Positions 16,670-26,484 are shown, numbered from the stretch's first letter. The stretch: DNA of 64,000 nucleotides from Massilia kyonggiensis (GCF_024756235.1 NZ_JANUGY010000006.1:124001-188000); one strand, 5' to 3'. Translations and numbers: made by a program. The notes: generated by a model not told the origin, from the letters alone.

Positions 16670-17763
16670 ACTCCATCATCGAAGCCGCACAGGCCAAGCG
16701 GGCCGCGCCCGTATCGGCCACCTCCCCCATGACGCTGCACGTGCTGCAGGCAGACGAATACGCCCGCTGGGATGCGTTCGTGCGCGCCTGCCCGGACGCC
16801 ACCTTCTTCCACCTGTCCGGCTGGCAGAAGGTGATCGAAGGCTCGTTCGGCATCAAGACCTGGTTCTACTACGTGCAGCAGGACGGCCAGATCCTCGGCG
16901 TCCTCCCCCTCGCGGAAATCAAGAGCCGCATGTTCGGCCACTCGCTGGGCGCGATGCCGTTCTGCGTGTACGGCGGCCCCGCCGCGACGAACGATGCGGC
17001 GCGCGGGATGCTCGACCAGGCCGCGCACGAACTCGCGCAACGACTCGGCGTCGGCCACCTGGAATACCGCGGCATGCAGCGCTTCCACCCGGACGACCCC
17101 GACTGGCACACAAAGGAGTTGTACGTCACCTTCCGCAAGGAGATCACCGGCGACGACGAGGCGAACATGAACGCCATCCCGCGCAAGCAGCGCGCGATGG
17201 TCCGCAAGGGCATCAAGCTGGGCCTGCGCGGCGAAGTCGATAACAACGTCGACCGCATGTTCGACGCCTATGCCCGCAGCGTGCACCGCCTGGGCACGCC
17301 GGTATTCCCGAAAAAATACTTCGCGATGCTGCAGGACGTCTTCGGCGACGAGTGCGAAGTGCGCACCATCGTCACGGACGACAACCGCCTGGTGGCCGCC
17401 GTGCTGTCGTTCTTCTGGCGCGACGAAGTCGTGCCCTACTACGGCGGCGGCACGGACCTCGCACGCGAAATGGCGGGCAACGACTTCATGTACTGGAACC
17501 TGATGCAGGCGGCGGCCGCGCGCGGTTGCCGGCTGTTCGACTTCGGCCGCAGCAAGCTGGGTACGGGCGCCTACGACTTCAAGAAGAACTGGGGCTTCAC
17601 GGCGCAGCACCTGCCGTACGAGTACAAGCTGTACGGCTCGACCGCGCTGCCGGACAACAATCCGCTGAACCCGAAATACCAGCTGTTCATCAAGATGTGG
17701 AAGAAGCTGCCGCTGCCGGTGGCGAACTTCATGGGCCCCTACATCGTCCGTAACCTGGGATAA
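16666..17763 (+). CDS. FemAB-family XrtA-associated protein
   Basis: The 365-residue protein belongs to the FemAB/GNAT-like aminoacyltransferase type seen in exosortase loci (TIGR03019 type). Motifs visible are FFHLSGWQKVIEGSFG near the N terminus, IPRKQRAMVRKGIKLGL in the middle, and the C-terminal acetyltransferase-like block GCRLFDFGRSKLGTGAYDFKK. FemAB enzymes attach an amino acid using aminoacyl-tRNA; here the acceptor is probably a sugar of the polymer, but that is inference. It overlaps the deacetylase by four bases, consistent with modifying the amine that enzyme exposes. Confidence 0.87.
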   Translation: MNSIIEAAQAKRAAPVSATSPMTLHVLQADEYARWDAFVRACPDATFFHLSGWQKVIEGSFGIKTWFYYVQQDGQILGVLPLAEIKSRMFGHSLGAMPFCVYGGPAATNDAARGMLDQAAHELAQRLGVGHLEYRGMQRFHPDDPDWHTKELYVTFRKEITGDDEANMNAIPRKQRAMVRKGIKLGLRGEVDNNVDRMFDAYARSVHRLGTPVFPKKYFAMLQDVFGDECEVRTIVTDDNRLVAAVLSFFWRDEVVPYYGGGTDLAREMAGNDFMYWNLMQAAAARGCRLFDFGRSKLGTGAYDFKKNWGFTAQHLPYEYKLYGSTALPDNNPLNPKYQLFIKMWKKLPLPVANFMGPYIVRNLG

Positions 17764-17766
17764 GCG

Positions 17767-18969
17767 ATGGAAGACCTGCTGCTGCTGATCCACCGGATCC
17801 CGTACCCGCCCAACAAGGGCGACAAGATCCGGTCGTACCACCTGCTCAAGCACCTGGCCCGGCACTACCGCGTGCACCTGGCCACGTTCGTGGACGACCC
17901 CGACGACTGGCAGTACGTGCCGCACGTCGAGGCGCTGTGCGCCAGCAGCCATTTCGCCGGCATGAAGCCCCTGCTGGCGCGCGTGCGCAGCCTGCAGGCG
18001 CTGCTGAAGAACCGCTCGCTCTCGCTCGAGTACTACCGCGACGCCGCGCTCGCACGCTGGGTCGACGAGACAGTGGCGAAACACAGGATCGAGCGCGTGC
18101 TCGTGTTCTCGTCGGCGATGGCGCAGTACGCCGACCCGTACCGCTCGGCGCGCCGCGTCGTCGACTTCTGCGACGTCGACTCCGACAAGTGGCGCCAGTA
18201 CGCCGAACAGAAATCGTGGCCGATGAACTGGCTGTACCGCTACGAGGCGCGCCAGCTGCTCGCGTACGAACGCCGCGTGGCGCGCGACTACGATGCGTCG
18301 CTGTTCGTCTCGGCCCCCGAAGCGGACCTGTTCCGCAAGCTGGCGCCGGAAAGCACGGCCAAGATCGGCCACTTCAGCAACGGCGTCGACACCGATTACT
18401 TCTCGCCCGAGCAGCCGCATGCGAATCCGTACGCGGCGGGCGAACGCGCCCTCGTGTTCACGGGCGCGATGGATTACTGGCCGAACGTGGATGCCGTGCA
18501 GTGGTTCGCGGCCGACGTCTTCCCGCAGCTGCGCGAGCGCTTCGGCGACGTGAAGTTCTACATCGTCGGCTCGCGGCCGGCGCCGGCCGTGCAGGAACTG
18601 GCCAAACTGCCCGGCGTCGTCGTGACGGGCACCGTGCCGGACGTGCGGCCGTACATCGCGCATGCCGCCGTGTCGGTGGCGCCGCTGCGCATCGCGCGCG
18701 GCATCCAGAACAAGGTGCTGGAAGCGATGGCGATGGCGACGCCGGTCGTCGTGTCGCCGCAGGCGCTGGAAGGCATCGACGCCGTGCCGGGCAGCGAACT
18801 GGTACTGGCCGAGGATGCCGGCGCCTTCGTCGACGCCGTGAGCACGCTGCTGGCCGGCCAGGAGAGCGCAGCCGCCGCGATCGGCGCCGCCGCGCGCGCG
18901 AAGGTACAGCGCCGCTACAGCTGGTCCAGCAACCTGGCCTGCATTGGGGAGAGTCTCGAATGTTCCTGA
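17767..18969 (+). CDS. XrtA-system glycosyltransferase, TIGR03087 type (GT4)
   Basis: A 400-residue GT-B glycosyltransferase with the family-specific start LLLLIHRIPYPPNKGDKIRSYHLLKHL, then the NGVDTDYFSPE donor-side motif and the GIQNKVLEAMAMATPVV nucleotide-sugar binding motif of GT4 enzymes. It adds a sugar to the lipid-linked repeat on the cytoplasmic face. It begins 3 bases after the FemAB stop and overlaps the exosortase gene by 10 bases. Confidence 0.9.
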   Translation: MEDLLLLIHRIPYPPNKGDKIRSYHLLKHLARHYRVHLATFVDDPDDWQYVPHVEALCASSHFAGMKPLLARVRSLQALLKNRSLSLEYYRDAALARWVDETVAKHRIERVLVFSSAMAQYADPYRSARRVVDFCDVDSDKWRQYAEQKSWPMNWLYRYEARQLLAYERRVARDYDASLFVSAPEADLFRKLAPESTAKIGHFSNGVDTDYFSPEQPHANPYAAGERALVFTGAMDYWPNVDAVQWFAADVFPQLRERFGDVKFYIVGSRPAPAVQELAKLPGVVVTGTVPDVRPYIAHAAVSVAPLRIARGIQNKVLEAMAMATPVVVSPQALEGIDAVPGSELVLAEDAGAFVDAVSTLLAGQESAAAAIGAAARAKVQRRYSWSSNLACIGESLECS

Positions 18970-20519
18970 AACCGCCGCCCGGCGTGATCAACGCCACGTC
19001 CGCCCCGATCTCGCGCCAGGGCACGGCCCTGATCGCGCTGGCCCTGCTCGCGCCGTTCCTGCTGTACCTGGGCACGGTGCGCTCGATCGTCTCGGTGTGG
19101 AACAGTTCGGAAACCTTCGCCCACGGCTACGTGATCCTGCCGATCAGCCTGTGGCTCATCTGGCGCCGCCGCGAGAACTTCAGCCTGTATCCGCCGAAGC
19201 CGTGGCCGCCCGCGCTGCTGCTGCTCGCGATGCTCGGCGCCGGCTGGCTCGCGGCCCAGCTGGGCGAGGTGCAGGTCGTGTCGCAATATACGTTCGTCGC
19301 GATGCTGCCCGTGGCCGCGCTGGCCCTGTTCGGCCCGCGCCTGGCCGGCTCGCTCACCTTCCCGCTGCTGTTCCTGTTGTTCGCGGTGCCGTTCGGCGAA
19401 ATCTTCGTGGGACCGCTGATCCAGTTCACGGCCGACTTCACGGTGTGGGCCGTGCGCGCCACCGGCATCCCCGTGCTGCGCAGCGGCACCCGTTTCGAAC
19501 TGCCGACCGGTAACTGGTCCGTGGTGGAAGCCTGCAGCGGCGTGCGCTACCTGATTTCCTCGATCACGCTGGGCTGCCTGTACGCCTACCTGACCTACCG
19601 CTCCACGGCCCGCCGCGCCCTGTTCATCGGCCTGTCCGTCATCGTCCCCATCATCGCCAACGGCCTGCGCGCCTACATGATCGTGATGATCGGCCACCTG
19701 TCCGGCATGGAGCTCGCGACGGGCGTCGACCACATCATCTACGGCTGGCTGTTCTTCGGCCTCGTCATGTTCGTCATGTTCTGGATCGGCAGCTACTGGC
19801 GCGAAGATACCGATCCCGCGCCAGCCTCCGCCTCCGCGACTGCGTCCGCGGCAACCGCGCCGCGCGCGGCGGGCACGCCCCCGCGACTGCCGGCGATGGT
19901 GATCGGTGTCCTGGCCGTGTGCGCGTTCTGGCCCGCGCTTGCGCTGATGGGCGAACGCGTCAACCACAACCCGGCGCCCGTGCGCCTGGCCGACATCGCC
20001 GTGACCGCGCCGCCGGCCGCCGACTTCGCGGACTGGAAACCCTTCTACATGGAACCGGATGCGCGCTTCCACCGCGCCTACCAGGCAGGCGGCCTGCCCG
20101 TCAGCCTGACCGTCCTGTACTACCGCAACCAGAACCCGGGCAAGAACCTGATCAGCTCCATGAACCGCCTGAGCGGCTACGAGGATGCCTGGCACGAGGT
20201 CGAAGGGGCGTCGCGCCTTGAAACCGTCGCCGGCACGCCGGTGACGCTGCACGAGGGCATCCTGCGCACGCCGCAAGGCGCGATCATGGTCTGGGCCTTC
20301 AAATGGGTCGGCGGCCATTACACGGGCAGCGACTACGTCGGCAAGCTGTGGCAGGCCGCGAACAAGGCGATGATGCGCGGCGACGACGGCGCCGCCGTGA
20401 TGCTCGCCGTCCCGTACGACAACGACAAGGAACGCGCGCGCGCCGCACTGCATCGCTTCCTGGCCGAACAGGGTCCGGCACTGGACCAGGCGCTGAACGC
20501 GACCCGAACCCACAAATAA
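18960..20519 (+). CDS. xrtA: Exosortase A fused to EpsI
   Basis: This 519-residue polytopic membrane protein has about eight membrane helices in its first 280 residues and the exosortase catalytic set: Cys192 in EACSGVRYL, Arg237 in IIANGLRAY and His258 in GVDHIIYGW. The C-terminal part (about 305-519) is an EpsI domain following a Pro/Ala/Ser-rich linker and one more membrane helix. XrtA recognises and cleaves PEP-CTERM tails, so the 3963 gene product is a direct substrate. EpsI is required for polysaccharide synthesis by an unclear mechanism. The start is ATG 18960, overlapping the previous gene; the long open frame before it is a shadow of the glycosyltransferase. Confidence 0.93.
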   Translation: MFLKPPPGVINATSAPISRQGTALIALALLAPFLLYLGTVRSIVSVWNSSETFAHGYVILPISLWLIWRRRENFSLYPPKPWPPALLLLAMLGAGWLAAQLGEVQVVSQYTFVAMLPVAALALFGPRLAGSLTFPLLFLLFAVPFGEIFVGPLIQFTADFTVWAVRATGIPVLRSGTRFELPTGNWSVVEACSGVRYLISSITLGCLYAYLTYRSTARRALFIGLSVIVPIIANGLRAYMIVMIGHLSGMELATGVDHIIYGWLFFGLVMFVMFWIGSYWREDTDPAPASASATASAATAPRAAGTPPRLPAMVIGVLAVCAFWPALALMGERVNHNPAPVRLADIAVTAPPAADFADWKPFYMEPDARFHRAYQAGGLPVSLTVLYYRNQNPGKNLISSMNRLSGYEDAWHEVEGASRLETVAGTPVTLHEGILRTPQGAIMVWAFKWVGGHYTGSDYVGKLWQAANKAMMRGDDGAAVMLAVPYDNDKERARAALHRFLAEQGPALDQALNATRTHK

Positions 20520-20546
20520 CGCGACAACCAGAACGGAACTACCACC

Positions 20547-21764
20547 ATGCGTGTACTGCACGTCCTCGACCACTCGATCCCGCTGCACAGCGGCTATACC
20601 TTCCGCACCCGTTCGATCCTGCGCGAGCAGCGCGCGCTCGGCTGGGAAACCTTCCACGTCACCGGCGCCAAGCAGAATTCCGGCGACATGCTGGAAGAAA
20701 CCGTCGACGGCCTGCACTTCTACCGCACGCCGGAATCGAAGGGTGCGCTGGCGAAGATGCCCGTGCTGAACCAGGTGAACGTGATCGACGGCCTGGCCAA
20801 GCGCCTGGCCGAGATCATCCCGCTCGTCAAGCCGGACGTCCTGCACGCGCACTCGCCGTCGCTGAACGCGATCGCCGCGCTGCGCGCCGGCAAGCGCTTC
20901 AACATCCCCGTCGTGTACGAAGTGCGCGCGTTCTGGGAAGACGCCGCCGTCGACCACGGCACCAGCACGGAGAACGGCCTGCGCTACCGCCTCACGCGCG
21001 CGCTCGAGACCTATGCGCTGAAGCAGGCCGACGCCGTCACCACGATCTGCGAAGGCCTGCGTCGCGACATCGTCGCGCGCGGCGTCCCGGCCGACAAGGT
21101 CACGGTGATCCCGAACGCGGTCGACATCGAAAAATTCTCGATGGGCGGCACGCCCGACCTCGGACTCAAGGAGCAACTGGGCCTGGGCGGCTCGCGCCTG
21201 ATCGGCTTCATCGGCTCGTTCTACGCCTACGAAGGCCTGGACGTGCTGCTGCGCGCCGTGCCGAAACTCGTCGCGCGCATGCCGGACCTGCGCGTGCTGC
21301 TCGTCGGCGGCGGCCCGCAGGATGCCCAGCTGCGCCAGATGGCGAAAGACCTGAACATCGCCGACAAGGTCGTGTTCACCGGCCGCGTGCCGCACGACCA
21401 GGTCAACAAGTACTACGACCTGCTCGACGTGCTCGTGTACCCGCGCCTGTCGATGCGCCTGACCGACCTCGTCACGCCGCTCAAGCCGCTGGAAGCGATG
21501 GCGCAGGGCCGCATCCTGGCCGCGTCCGACGTCGGCGGCCACCTGGAACTGATCGCCGACGGCAAGACCGGCGTGCTGTTCCGCGCCGACGATCCGGACT
21601 CGCTGGCCGACAAGGTCGGTGCGCTGCTCGCCGCGCAGGAGACGTGGCCGCAACTGCGCCAGGCCGGCCGCCACTACGTCGAGACGGAACGCAACTGGAA
21701 GGTCAGCGTGGGCCGCTACCCGGCCATCTACGGCCGTCTCACCCGTAAGGCGCTGGCGGCATGA
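20547..21764 (+). CDS. XrtA-system glycosyltransferase, TIGR04063 type (GT4)
   Basis: A 405-residue GT4 enzyme starting MRVLHVLDHSIPLHSGYTFR, the hallmark of the exosortase A-associated TIGR04063 family. IPNAVDIEKF, the GSFYAYEGLDVLL turn and KPLEAMAQGRIL complete the GT-B nucleotide-sugar site. It sits 27 bases after xrtA. It would add one sugar of the repeat unit; donor and acceptor are unknown. Confidence 0.9.
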   Translation: MRVLHVLDHSIPLHSGYTFRTRSILREQRALGWETFHVTGAKQNSGDMLEETVDGLHFYRTPESKGALAKMPVLNQVNVIDGLAKRLAEIIPLVKPDVLHAHSPSLNAIAALRAGKRFNIPVVYEVRAFWEDAAVDHGTSTENGLRYRLTRALETYALKQADAVTTICEGLRRDIVARGVPADKVTVIPNAVDIEKFSMGGTPDLGLKEQLGLGGSRLIGFIGSFYAYEGLDVLLRAVPKLVARMPDLRVLLVGGGPQDAQLRQMAKDLNIADKVVFTGRVPHDQVNKYYDLLDVLVYPRLSMRLTDLVTPLKPLEAMAQGRILAASDVGGHLELIADGKTGVLFRADDPDSLADKVGALLAAQETWPQLRQAGRHYVETERNWKVSVGRYPAIYGRLTRKALAA

Positions 21765-21783
21765 CCTTGTTGAAAGCGCGACG

Positions 21784-22950
21784 ATGAACGCACCCGCAAC
21801 CGAGCTCGCGCCGGCCGGCGTCGACACCCGACCGCTGGTTGTGCACCTCGTGTATTCGCTCGGCGTGGGCGGCCTGGAGACGCTGCTCGTCGACTGCATC
21901 AACCGTATGCCGGCGTGGCGCCACGCCGTCGTCTGCCTGACGACCTACACGTCGTTCGCCGACCGCATCGCCCGCCGCGACGTCGAGCTGCACGCGCTCG
22001 GCAAGCCGCCGGGCCTCGGCCTCGGCACGCACCTGACGTTCTGGCGCCTGATGCGGCGCCTGCGCCCGGCCGTGCTGCACACGTATAACCTGGCCGCGCT
22101 GGAGTACGCGTTCACGGCGACCTTGGCCGGCGTCCCCGTGCGCATCCACGCGGAACACGGGCGCGACGCGAGCGACCCGCACGGCCTGAACCCGAAGCAC
22201 AACTTCCTGCGCCGCCGCCTCGTCCCGTTCGTCGACCGCTTCATTCCCGTGTCCGAAGACCTGAACCGCTGGCTCGGCGACGTCGTGCGCATCCCCACCG
22301 CGAAGACGCTGTTCATCAAGAACGGCGTCGACACGGACAAGTACGCGCCCAACGGCACGCCCGCCGCGGACGCGCCGTTCGCGGCGGACGACATCGTCAT
22401 CGGCACCGTCGCCCGCGTGCAGGACGTCAAGAACCACCGCGCCCTCGTCGACGCGTTCGCGCGGCTGCGCGCGCAGCTGCCGGCGCTGGCGCCGCGCCTG
22501 AAACTCGCGATCGTCGGCGACGGCCCGCTGCTGCCGGCCGTGCGCGACCAGGTCGCCAGCCTCGGCCTGGAAGGCGCCGTGTGGCTGCCCGGCGCACGCG
22601 CGGACATCGCGGCCGTGCTGCACACGTTCTCGGTCTTCGCGCTGCCCTCGCTGGCCGAAGGCACGCCCGTCTCGATGCTGGAAGCGATGGCGTGCGGCCT
22701 GCCCGTAGTCGCCTCGCGCGTGGGCGGCATCCCGGAAGTCGTCGACGAAGGCGTGCAGGGCCTGCTGGTACCGGTCGGCGACGTCGACGCCCTGGCGGCC
22801 GCGCTGGCGCGCTACGCGCAGGATGCAGGGCTGCGTACCACCCACGGCGTTGCTGCCCGCGCGCGCGTGGAAGACCGTTTCAGCCTGCGCGCCATGGTGG
22901 CCGCGTACGGCGCGCTGTACGACGGACTTTGCCGAAACAAGGCACACTGA
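21784..22950 (+). CDS. XrtA-system glycosyltransferase, TIGR03088 type (GT4)
   Basis: The 388-residue GT4 enzyme has the sequence VVHLVYSLGVGGLETLLVDC near residue 20, typical of the TIGR03088 family, followed by IHAEHGRD, NGVDTDKYAP and the EGTPVSMLEAMACGLPVV nucleotide-sugar motif. The start at 21784 is 19 bases after the previous stop; upstream frame is shadow. It follows the other GT genes and precedes the amidotransferase, the usual order in XrtA loci. Confidence 0.88.
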   Translation: MNAPATELAPAGVDTRPLVVHLVYSLGVGGLETLLVDCINRMPAWRHAVVCLTTYTSFADRIARRDVELHALGKPPGLGLGTHLTFWRLMRRLRPAVLHTYNLAALEYAFTATLAGVPVRIHAEHGRDASDPHGLNPKHNFLRRRLVPFVDRFIPVSEDLNRWLGDVVRIPTAKTLFIKNGVDTDKYAPNGTPAADAPFAADDIVIGTVARVQDVKNHRALVDAFARLRAQLPALAPRLKLAIVGDGPLLPAVRDQVASLGLEGAVWLPGARADIAAVLHTFSVFALPSLAEGTPVSMLEAMACGLPVVASRVGGIPEVVDEGVQGLLVPVGDVDALAAALARYAQDAGLRTTHGVAARARVEDRFSLRAMVAAYGALYDGLCRNKAH

Positions 22951-22992
22951 CGCGTTACCGTTTCACCCAACGACAAGCAAGAAAGCCAAATC

Positions 22993-24900
22993 ATGTGCGG
23001 AATAGTCGGAATCTTTGACACCCAGGGCAACCGGGAAATCGACCGCGAAGCGCTGCGGCGCATGAACGAAAGCCAGCACCATCGCGGTCCCGACGAAGGC
23101 GAGCTGTATCTGGAAAAGGCCCTGGGCATGGGCCACCGCCGCCTGTCCGTGATCGACGTGGCCACGGGCCAGCAGCCGTTCCTGAATGCCGCGCGCGACG
23201 TGGCCCTTGTGTTCAATGGCGAGATCTACAACTACCGGCTGCTCCGCGACGAACTGGTCGCGCTGGGTCACGTGTTCCGCACGAAATCCGACACGGAAGT
23301 CGTCATGAACGCCTGGATCGCATGGGGCGAGGATTGCGTGCGCCGGCTGCGCGGCATGTTCGCGTTCGGCGTGTGGGACCGCAGGAAGCAGACGCTGTTC
23401 CTCGCGCGCGACCACGTGGGCGTGAAACCGATGTTCTATTCGCTGCTGCCCAGCGGCCTGTTCGTGTTCGGCTCGGAACTGAAGTCGATCATGACCTTCC
23501 CCGAACTGTCGCGCAAGCTGAACCCGCGCGCCGTCGAGGATTACTTCGCGTACGGCTACGTGCCGGAGCCGAACACGATCTTCCACAACGCCTATAAACT
23601 CAGCCCCGGCCACTCGATCCTGCTGAAGGTCGGCGACCGGGCCGTCACGCCGAAGCGCTGGTGGGACCTCGCGTTCAACGTCGCGCCGGCACGGCCGGAA
23701 GCGGACGTGGAGGCCGAACTGATCGAGCGCGTGCGCGAAGCGGTGAAGAGCCAGATGGAAGCGGAGGTGCCGCTGGGCGCCTTCCTGTCCGGCGGCGTGG
23801 ATTCCAGCGCCGTCGTCGCGATGATGGCGGGGGAACGGGACGGCACGGTCAGCGAAGGCGTGACGACGTGCTCGATCGGCTTCGACGATCCGGAATTCGA
23901 CGAGACGCAGTACGCCATGCAGGTGGCGCAGCGCTACCGCACGCACCACCACGCGCAGATCGTCGACAAGGACGACTACGGCCTGATCGACACCTTGGCG
24001 CACCTGTACGACGAACCGTTCGCCGACAGCTCCGCGATCCCGACCTACCGCGTGTGCCAGCTGGCGCGCCGCCACGTGACGGTGGCGCTGTCGGGCGACG
24101 GCGGCGACGAGAATTTTGCAGGCTACCGCCGCTACCGCTTCGCGATGGCCGAGCACAGCGTGCGCTCGAAGGTACCGGAAGCGATCAGGAAGCCGCTGTT
24201 CGGCACCCTGGGCAGCCTGTACCCGAAGGCCGACTGGGCGCCGCGCGTGTTCCGTGCCAAGACGACGTTCGAGTCCATCGCGCGCGACCTGGTGGAGGGC
24301 TACTTCCACGGCGTGTCGCGCCTGCCGGACCGCCAGCGCGACCTGCTGTTTTCGGACACGTTCCGCAGCGACCTGCAGGGCTACCGCGCGATCGACGTGA
24401 TGCGCGCGCACGCCAGGGAGGCGCCGACCGACGATCCGCTGTCGCTGATCCAATACCTCGATTTCAAGACCTGGCTGCCGGGCGACATCCTGACGAAGGT
24501 CGACCGCGCCAGCATGGCCCATTCGCTGGAAGTGCGCGTGCCGCTGCTCGACCACGAATTCTGCGAATACGCGGCGTCCTTGCCTCCGAGCCTGAAACTG
24601 CGCGGCGGCGAAGGCAAGTACATCCTCAAGAAGTCGCTGGAGCCGCACCTACCGCACGACATCATGTACCGGTCCAAGAAGGGTTTCTCGATCCCGCTGG
24701 CGGCCTGGCTGCGCGGCCCGCTGCGCGACGCCGTGCGCGAGGCCGTACTGGGCGCGCGCCTGGTCGATACCGGCATCTTCAACCGGCGCTACCTGGAAAA
24801 GCTGGTGGCCGAGCACCACGCCGGCACGGCGGACCACAGCGTGGCGTTGTGGTCGCTGATGATGTTCGATGCATTCTTAAGGGTGAGTGTCGAGTCTTGA
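22993..24900 (+). CDS. XrtA-system amidotransferase (asparagine synthetase-like)
   Basis: A 635-residue two-domain enzyme. The N-terminal Ntn glutaminase begins MCGIVGIFD with Cys2 as nucleophile and shows the GHRRLSVID and NGEIYNY motifs. The C-terminal synthetase domain has the PP-loop LSGGVDSS and SGDGGDENFAGYRRY. This is the TIGR03108-type amidotransferase of exosortase loci, which probably converts a carboxyl group (perhaps a uronic acid of the polymer) to an amide. That would fit the UDP-sugar dehydrogenase at 48501, but the substrate is inferred. It is the last gene of the core operon. Confidence 0.92.
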   Translation: MCGIVGIFDTQGNREIDREALRRMNESQHHRGPDEGELYLEKALGMGHRRLSVIDVATGQQPFLNAARDVALVFNGEIYNYRLLRDELVALGHVFRTKSDTEVVMNAWIAWGEDCVRRLRGMFAFGVWDRRKQTLFLARDHVGVKPMFYSLLPSGLFVFGSELKSIMTFPELSRKLNPRAVEDYFAYGYVPEPNTIFHNAYKLSPGHSILLKVGDRAVTPKRWWDLAFNVAPARPEADVEAELIERVREAVKSQMEAEVPLGAFLSGGVDSSAVVAMMAGERDGTVSEGVTTCSIGFDDPEFDETQYAMQVAQRYRTHHHAQIVDKDDYGLIDTLAHLYDEPFADSSAIPTYRVCQLARRHVTVALSGDGGDENFAGYRRYRFAMAEHSVRSKVPEAIRKPLFGTLGSLYPKADWAPRVFRAKTTFESIARDLVEGYFHGVSRLPDRQRDLLFSDTFRSDLQGYRAIDVMRAHAREAPTDDPLSLIQYLDFKTWLPGDILTKVDRASMAHSLEVRVPLLDHEFCEYAASLPPSLKLRGGEGKYILKKSLEPHLPHDIMYRSKKGFSIPLAAWLRGPLRDAVREAVLGARLVDTGIFNRRYLEKLVAEHHAGTADHSVALWSLMMFDAFLRVSVES

Positions 24901-25379
24901 CATGCCTACCCGGCTTCACGCCGCCCAGTGATCCAGTTATTCATCCTGATTACCTGGATGACCATCATGACGATGTTTGCACAGAATGCGGCCAACATCT
25001 GGAGTGAATGGAATCCAGGTATCGGGCGAACGCGGGCTATTGCTTTTTTAATGCTGTTTTTCCTTACCTGGCGCACCGGCTCGCGCATCATATCTTCAAT
25101 AAAAAGACGCCGCCGCGAAGCGGGCCGTGGCGTCCAACCGCAGCGTCGGGCTCGACAAACAAAAAAGTGACAGTCAGGCATGCCTGCTGGCAGTTTTGTT
25201 GACGTGCAATATAAAGAGTGCCATCATCTGATGTAAAGACTCTTATTAGGCGGCAGATAACAATGCATCTGCTGCCGCATGGAGTTCGCATCATGCGACG
25301 CGTCCGTGTTTGTCAGATTCCTGCCTGTCCCCATCCTGTCATCAGCCCTCCGCTTTTAGAATAATTATAAGGATCACAA
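24901..25379. other. Intergenic region after the core operon
   Basis: About 480 bases without a gene I can support. The GC content drops along it towards the acyltransferase. Two weak overlapping reading frames exist: a TTG-initiated 36-residue frame (24897-25007) ending with CTECGQHLE, and a GTG-initiated 80-residue frame (24928-25170) that would be a two-helix membrane protein with a basic tail. Neither has a good ribosome binding site. Hairpins are seen at 25214-25243 and 25250-25278 (GCGGCAG / CTGCCGC). Confidence 0.5.
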
Positions 25380-26468
25380 ATGAACAAGTCTCGCGCGAAC
25401 GAAATCGACCTGTTGCGATTTCTGGCCGCGATTGCGGTGGTGCTTTTTCACTATGCATTCCGGGGATATGTTGCGCACAGTTCGCCCATGCCGTATCCGC
25501 TGCTGGAATCCATCGCGAAGTACGGCCGTTACGGCGTGGAGCTGTTCTTTTTGATCAGCGGTTTTGTCATCCTGATGACCGCTTCGGGGGGAAGCCTGAA
25601 GCATTTCGTGATATCGCGTATCGTCCGCCTGTATCCTGCCTTCTGGGTCTGCTGTACGTTGACGTTCCTGATCCTGCTTCTGTTCGCGAATGGCAAACCG
25701 ACGTTCGTGCAATATTTGTCGAACATGACCATGCTGAGCAGCTTCAGCTTCATGCAAAAACTCGCACCCGTAACGCATATCGACGGCGCGTATTGGTCAC
25801 TTGTCGTCGAAATGTATTTTTATATGCTCGTCGCAATTGTCCTCTTGCTGCGCCAGATTCATCGGGCCGAAATCCTGCTCACCGGATGGCTGCTGGTCAT
25901 TATTTTTTTCGAATTAGCGCGCCTGGATCGCATGCGCGACATTCTGATGGTCGACTACGGCGCTTATTTCATCGGCGGCGCCATGATGTTCCGGATCTGG
26001 TCGGAAGGATGGTCGCCATTGCGCATGGGCGTCATCCTCGGAAGTTGGGCATTGTCCCTATATGAAGTCTGGATTGCGCTTCCAAAATTTGAAGCGGTCA
26101 CCGGCACGGTGATGAACCGTGGGATCGTCCTTGCATTGATCACCGCATTTTTTATCGTGATGGTTCTGGTAGCACTGAAAAAAACCTCGTGGATTGGTCG
26201 CCGGAACTGGATGCTGCTCGGCAGCCTGACCTACCCACTGTATTTGATCCACCAAGCGATCGGCTATCTCATCTTCCAGCGCTTTTATCCGGCTGTAAAT
26301 GCCCATCTGCTGTTCTGGGGAACGATAGCCATCATGATCGGCGTTGCCTATCTGATCAACGTGTATATCGAACAGCGCTTTGCGACGCCGTTCAAACAAC
26401 AGTTGAACAATCGATGGAATGCCTTGTCGTCTTTTATCGTGCCGGCCGCCCGTCCCCGCGCGGATTGA
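25380..26468 (+). CDS. Acyltransferase 3 family membrane protein (OafA-like)
   Basis: This 362-residue membrane protein with about ten helices starts NEIDLLRFLAAIAVVLFHY, the acyltransferase-3 signature with the catalytic-type His. GVELFFLISGFVI and WSLVVEMYFYM, also typical of the family, follow. It would O-acetylate or O-acylate a sugar of the polysaccharide. Base composition is clearly lower in GC than neighbours (about 43-53 % in sampled 60-base rows, against about 67 % in the amidotransferase), suggesting separate acquisition. AAGGA lies 7 bases before the ATG. It ends 16 bases before the convergent decarboxylase. Confidence 0.88.
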   Translation: MNKSRANEIDLLRFLAAIAVVLFHYAFRGYVAHSSPMPYPLLESIAKYGRYGVELFFLISGFVILMTASGGSLKHFVISRIVRLYPAFWVCCTLTFLILLLFANGKPTFVQYLSNMTMLSSFSFMQKLAPVTHIDGAYWSLVVEMYFYMLVAIVLLLRQIHRAEILLTGWLLVIIFFELARLDRMRDILMVDYGAYFIGGAMMFRIWSEGWSPLRMGVILGSWALSLYEVWIALPKFEAVTGTVMNRGIVLALITAFFIVMVLVALKKTSWIGRRNWMLLGSLTYPLYLIHQAIGYLIFQRFYPAVNAHLLFWGTIAIMIGVAYLINVYIEQRFATPFKQQLNNRWNALSSFIVPAARPRAD

Positions 26469-26484
26469 AGCACGACTCCGGCAG

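Noticed and set aside
18915..21902. Very long minus-strand open frame (995 codons) opposite xrtA and glycosyltransferase genes
   Set aside because: It lies antisense to three confidently identified genes, is rich in Arg, Ala, Gly and His as expected from the complementary frame of high-GC coding DNA, and shows no domain.
24928..25170. GTG-initiated 80-residue putative membrane protein
   Set aside because: No ribosome binding site and a tail of low-complexity basic residues. It is kept only as a note in the intergenic entry.
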